Source: an uncultured Desulfobacterales bacterium
GTDB lineage: Bacteria; Desulfobacterota; Desulfobacteria; Desulfobacterales; JAFDCJ01
Direction: 5' to 3'
Length of the DNA stretch: 8,792 bases
NCBI GenBank assembly: GCA_945787595.1
Contig: CALZJV010000244.1
Location: 1-8,792, forward strand
Shown here: piece by piece, positions 7,473-8,792 of the stretch
How the letters are laid out: the number at the start of each line of letters is the position of its first letter
How positions within the stretch are numbered: the first letter of the stretch is position 1
Position numbers and translations under genes: made by a program
The notes under the pieces: generated by a model
What the model was told of the DNA's origin: nothing
The model's database searches: none
Seen by the model: only the letters and a program-made list of their open reading frames with translations

Positions 7473-8792
7473 TTAAAGTAAAATAATGGCTAAAATGATC
7501 AAAACCGATATCCCCGCCGGCAGCCAGAGGTATTTACCTTTGACTTCAAAAGATTGCGGCTCGGAAAAATCACCCTCATACCCTTGCGCATCGATGGCAC
7601 TGGTCCGGACGTAATATATTGCCGCATCGCCGGGTTTCTCAAAGGATATCTCCGGTTTCGTCAGTTTCTCGTCCATAAGCACTTCTTCAAACGCTTGATC
7701 TTTTGCCATTTGGAAATGATAGGTAATGCCGACTCCCAGATTTCGCCACCTAACCCGCAGTTCTTTGTCACCCATTTCCGGCTTTTCGACCGGTGGTGAG
7801 GGTGGCGGCGGGATGATATTGAAACTCAGAGTGTCCGACCAGATCCCCTCATAGTCGTCAGCAGCAATTGAGCTGACTCTAAAATAATAGGTTTTAAAAT
7901 CAAGGCTTTCGATTTTATGAGATACACTGGTAATATCCTTGGCGTCTGCAACAAGGACCTGAAATTTGCTATCTTCCGCAACCTGAAAATGGTATTTGAC
8001 AGCCTTGGTTACCTTCAGCCATTCAAACCCTATGGTTTTTTCGCGCAGGTCGGCTCCATCAGACGGTGACTGGATGAAAGGCGGAAGCGGGTTAACTCTT
8101 ACCCTTACTTCTACGGGTTCCAATGCAGGCCCTTCCAAGCCGAGATGGTCGATGGAGCGGCTCTGCAAATAATACGTACCGTCTTCTACACCCACAATTT
8201 CCAGCGTATCCTGAGGTTTTATTACATTATTTTTGACCACATCCTTAAAGGTTTTATCCCTGGCGAGCATGATGCGATATGAGGTGGCACCAGGAATACT
8301 TACGAATTGAAAATCAAGCGGCATTGCCCGGTACAATGGCTGTAAATTCATTAGAGTCGGTGCGAGCAACAGTTTTACAGGCGCCGCAGGCTTCTTATCC
8401 TTTTTTACCACGGTTCCTTCACCTGCTATTATCTCCACTTTCTGTTTGGCCGCCTGTACATCCACCTTCCCGGCTAACACTTCCAGGCGGGTGGTGACAT
8501 CGGGGTCGACCCCAGCTCTGAATTCTGTTCCGCGGGCAGCCGCGACCGCTGAAGGGGTCTTTATTTCAAAACGGGTTTCTTTTCCGGTGCTCTGTTTGAT
8601 TTTCGAAATAGTTTTGCCGATATCGAGAAACAGTTTGTACATCAGATAGATGGCACTTTTTTTGCGTGCGGCCGTGATTTCAATCGTTGTGTTAGGTCTC
8701 AGTAAAACGGAAAAGTGATTTTCAAATGTAATTTCAATGGCACCCTGCCCACTGGTCCGAATCCAGTTTCCTTGCGTGATCTTGTCATTTAA
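7473..8792 (-). CDS. FecR-domain protein with three fibronectin-III-like repeats and C-terminal membrane segment (5' end outside window)
   Basis: The frame is open to the window edge, giving 439 residues; the N-terminus (probably with a signal peptide) is missing. The Met codon at 8642 is not the start, because the 50 codons before it continue a FecR domain: DKITQGNWIRTSGQGAIEI and LLRPNTTIEI precede TPSAVAAARGTEFRAG, the family hallmark, and the domain ends near residue 130. Three fibronectin-like beta repeats follow (about 145-232, 235-327, 328-417), each with a Y-x-[FI]-x-[VML]-A-[KRE]-D-x-x-F core (SYRIMLARDKTF, KYHFQVAEDSKF, TYHFQMAKDQAF) and a late TYYLQ/TYYFRV/IYYVRT strand. A proline-rich linker (PPPPSPP) lies before the third. 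The last 20 residues are hydrophobic (YLWLPAGISVLIILAIILL) and would anchor the protein by its tail. No sigma-factor gene is adjacent, so it is not a classic FecR anti-sigma regulator. A cell-envelope or surface protein paired with the CHASE2 kinase is inferred. Confidence 0.9.
   Translation of the reverse strand, partial: LNDKITQGNWIRTSGQGAIEITFENHFSVLLRPNTTIEITAARKKSAIYLMYKLFLDIGKTISKIKQSTGKETRFEIKTPSAVAAARGTEFRAGVDPDVTTRLEVLAGKVDVQAAKQKVEIIAGEGTVVKKDKKPAAPVKLLLAPTLMNLQPLYRAMPLDFQFVSIPGATSYRIMLARDKTFKDVVKNNVIKPQDTLEIVGVEDGTYYLQSRSIDHLGLEGPALEPVEVRVRVNPLPPFIQSPSDGADLREKTIGFEWLKVTKAVKYHFQVAEDSKFQVLVADAKDITSVSHKIESLDFKTYYFRVSSIAADDYEGIWSDTLSFNIIPPPPSPPVEKPEMGDKELRVRWRNLGVGITYHFQMAKDQAFEEVLMDEKLTKPEISFEKPGDAAIYYVRTSAIDAQGYEGDFSEPQSFEVKGKYLWLPAGISVLIILAIILL

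Noticed and set aside
8640..8642. ATG at 8642 as start of the FecR protein
   Set aside because: The frame stays open to the window edge and the 50 upstream codons encode the front half of the FecR domain, so this Met is internal.

Overview
All five genes I can support lie on the minus strand, so they read from high to low coordinates, and they fill the window almost end to end. No rRNA, tRNA, CRISPR array, insertion sequence or phage gene is visible. The gene content (HPK4-type hybrid histidine kinases with the GGIAHDFNNIL phosphorylation motif, a FecR/fibronectin-like surface protein, a CHASE2 sensor) and the moderate GC content suggest a Gram-negative, deltaproteobacterial-type (Desulfobacterota) chromosome. 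This is inferred from family habits only, because no phylogenetic marker is present.

Region 1 (8792-7473) encodes most of a FecR-domain protein whose N-terminus lies outside the window. Three fibronectin-III-like repeats and a C-terminal membrane segment follow the FecR part. Region 2 (7424-4776) encodes an 882-residue CHASE2-PAS-HisKA-HATPase-REC hybrid kinase. It starts 48 nt after the FecR gene, so the two are probably co-transcribed as an envelope-sensing pair.

Region 3 (4775-4591) is a 185-nt gap. It holds two pairs of inverted TTAGG-type half-sites and a very strong Shine-Dalgarno sequence, so a new transcription unit probably starts here. Region 4 (4590-1) is a tight cassette of three genes: a sugar-type (family 1) solute-binding protein, a second binding protein of the FbpA/AfuA iron or anion type 17 nt later, and a second hybrid kinase (TM-periplasmic domain-TM-HAMP-PAS-HisKA-HATPase-REC) 4 nt later. 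That kinase is open at the window edge but probably lacks only its stop codon.

The most interesting point is that two unrelated classes of periplasmic binding protein are coupled to a membrane histidine kinase with no ABC permease or ATPase between them. I infer that the binding proteins act as ligand-presenting co-receptors for the kinase rather than as transport components. The two hybrid kinases are clear paralogues in their catalytic and receiver halves but carry unrelated sensor halves. Neither has a DNA-binding output, so the phosphorelay partners must be encoded elsewhere.
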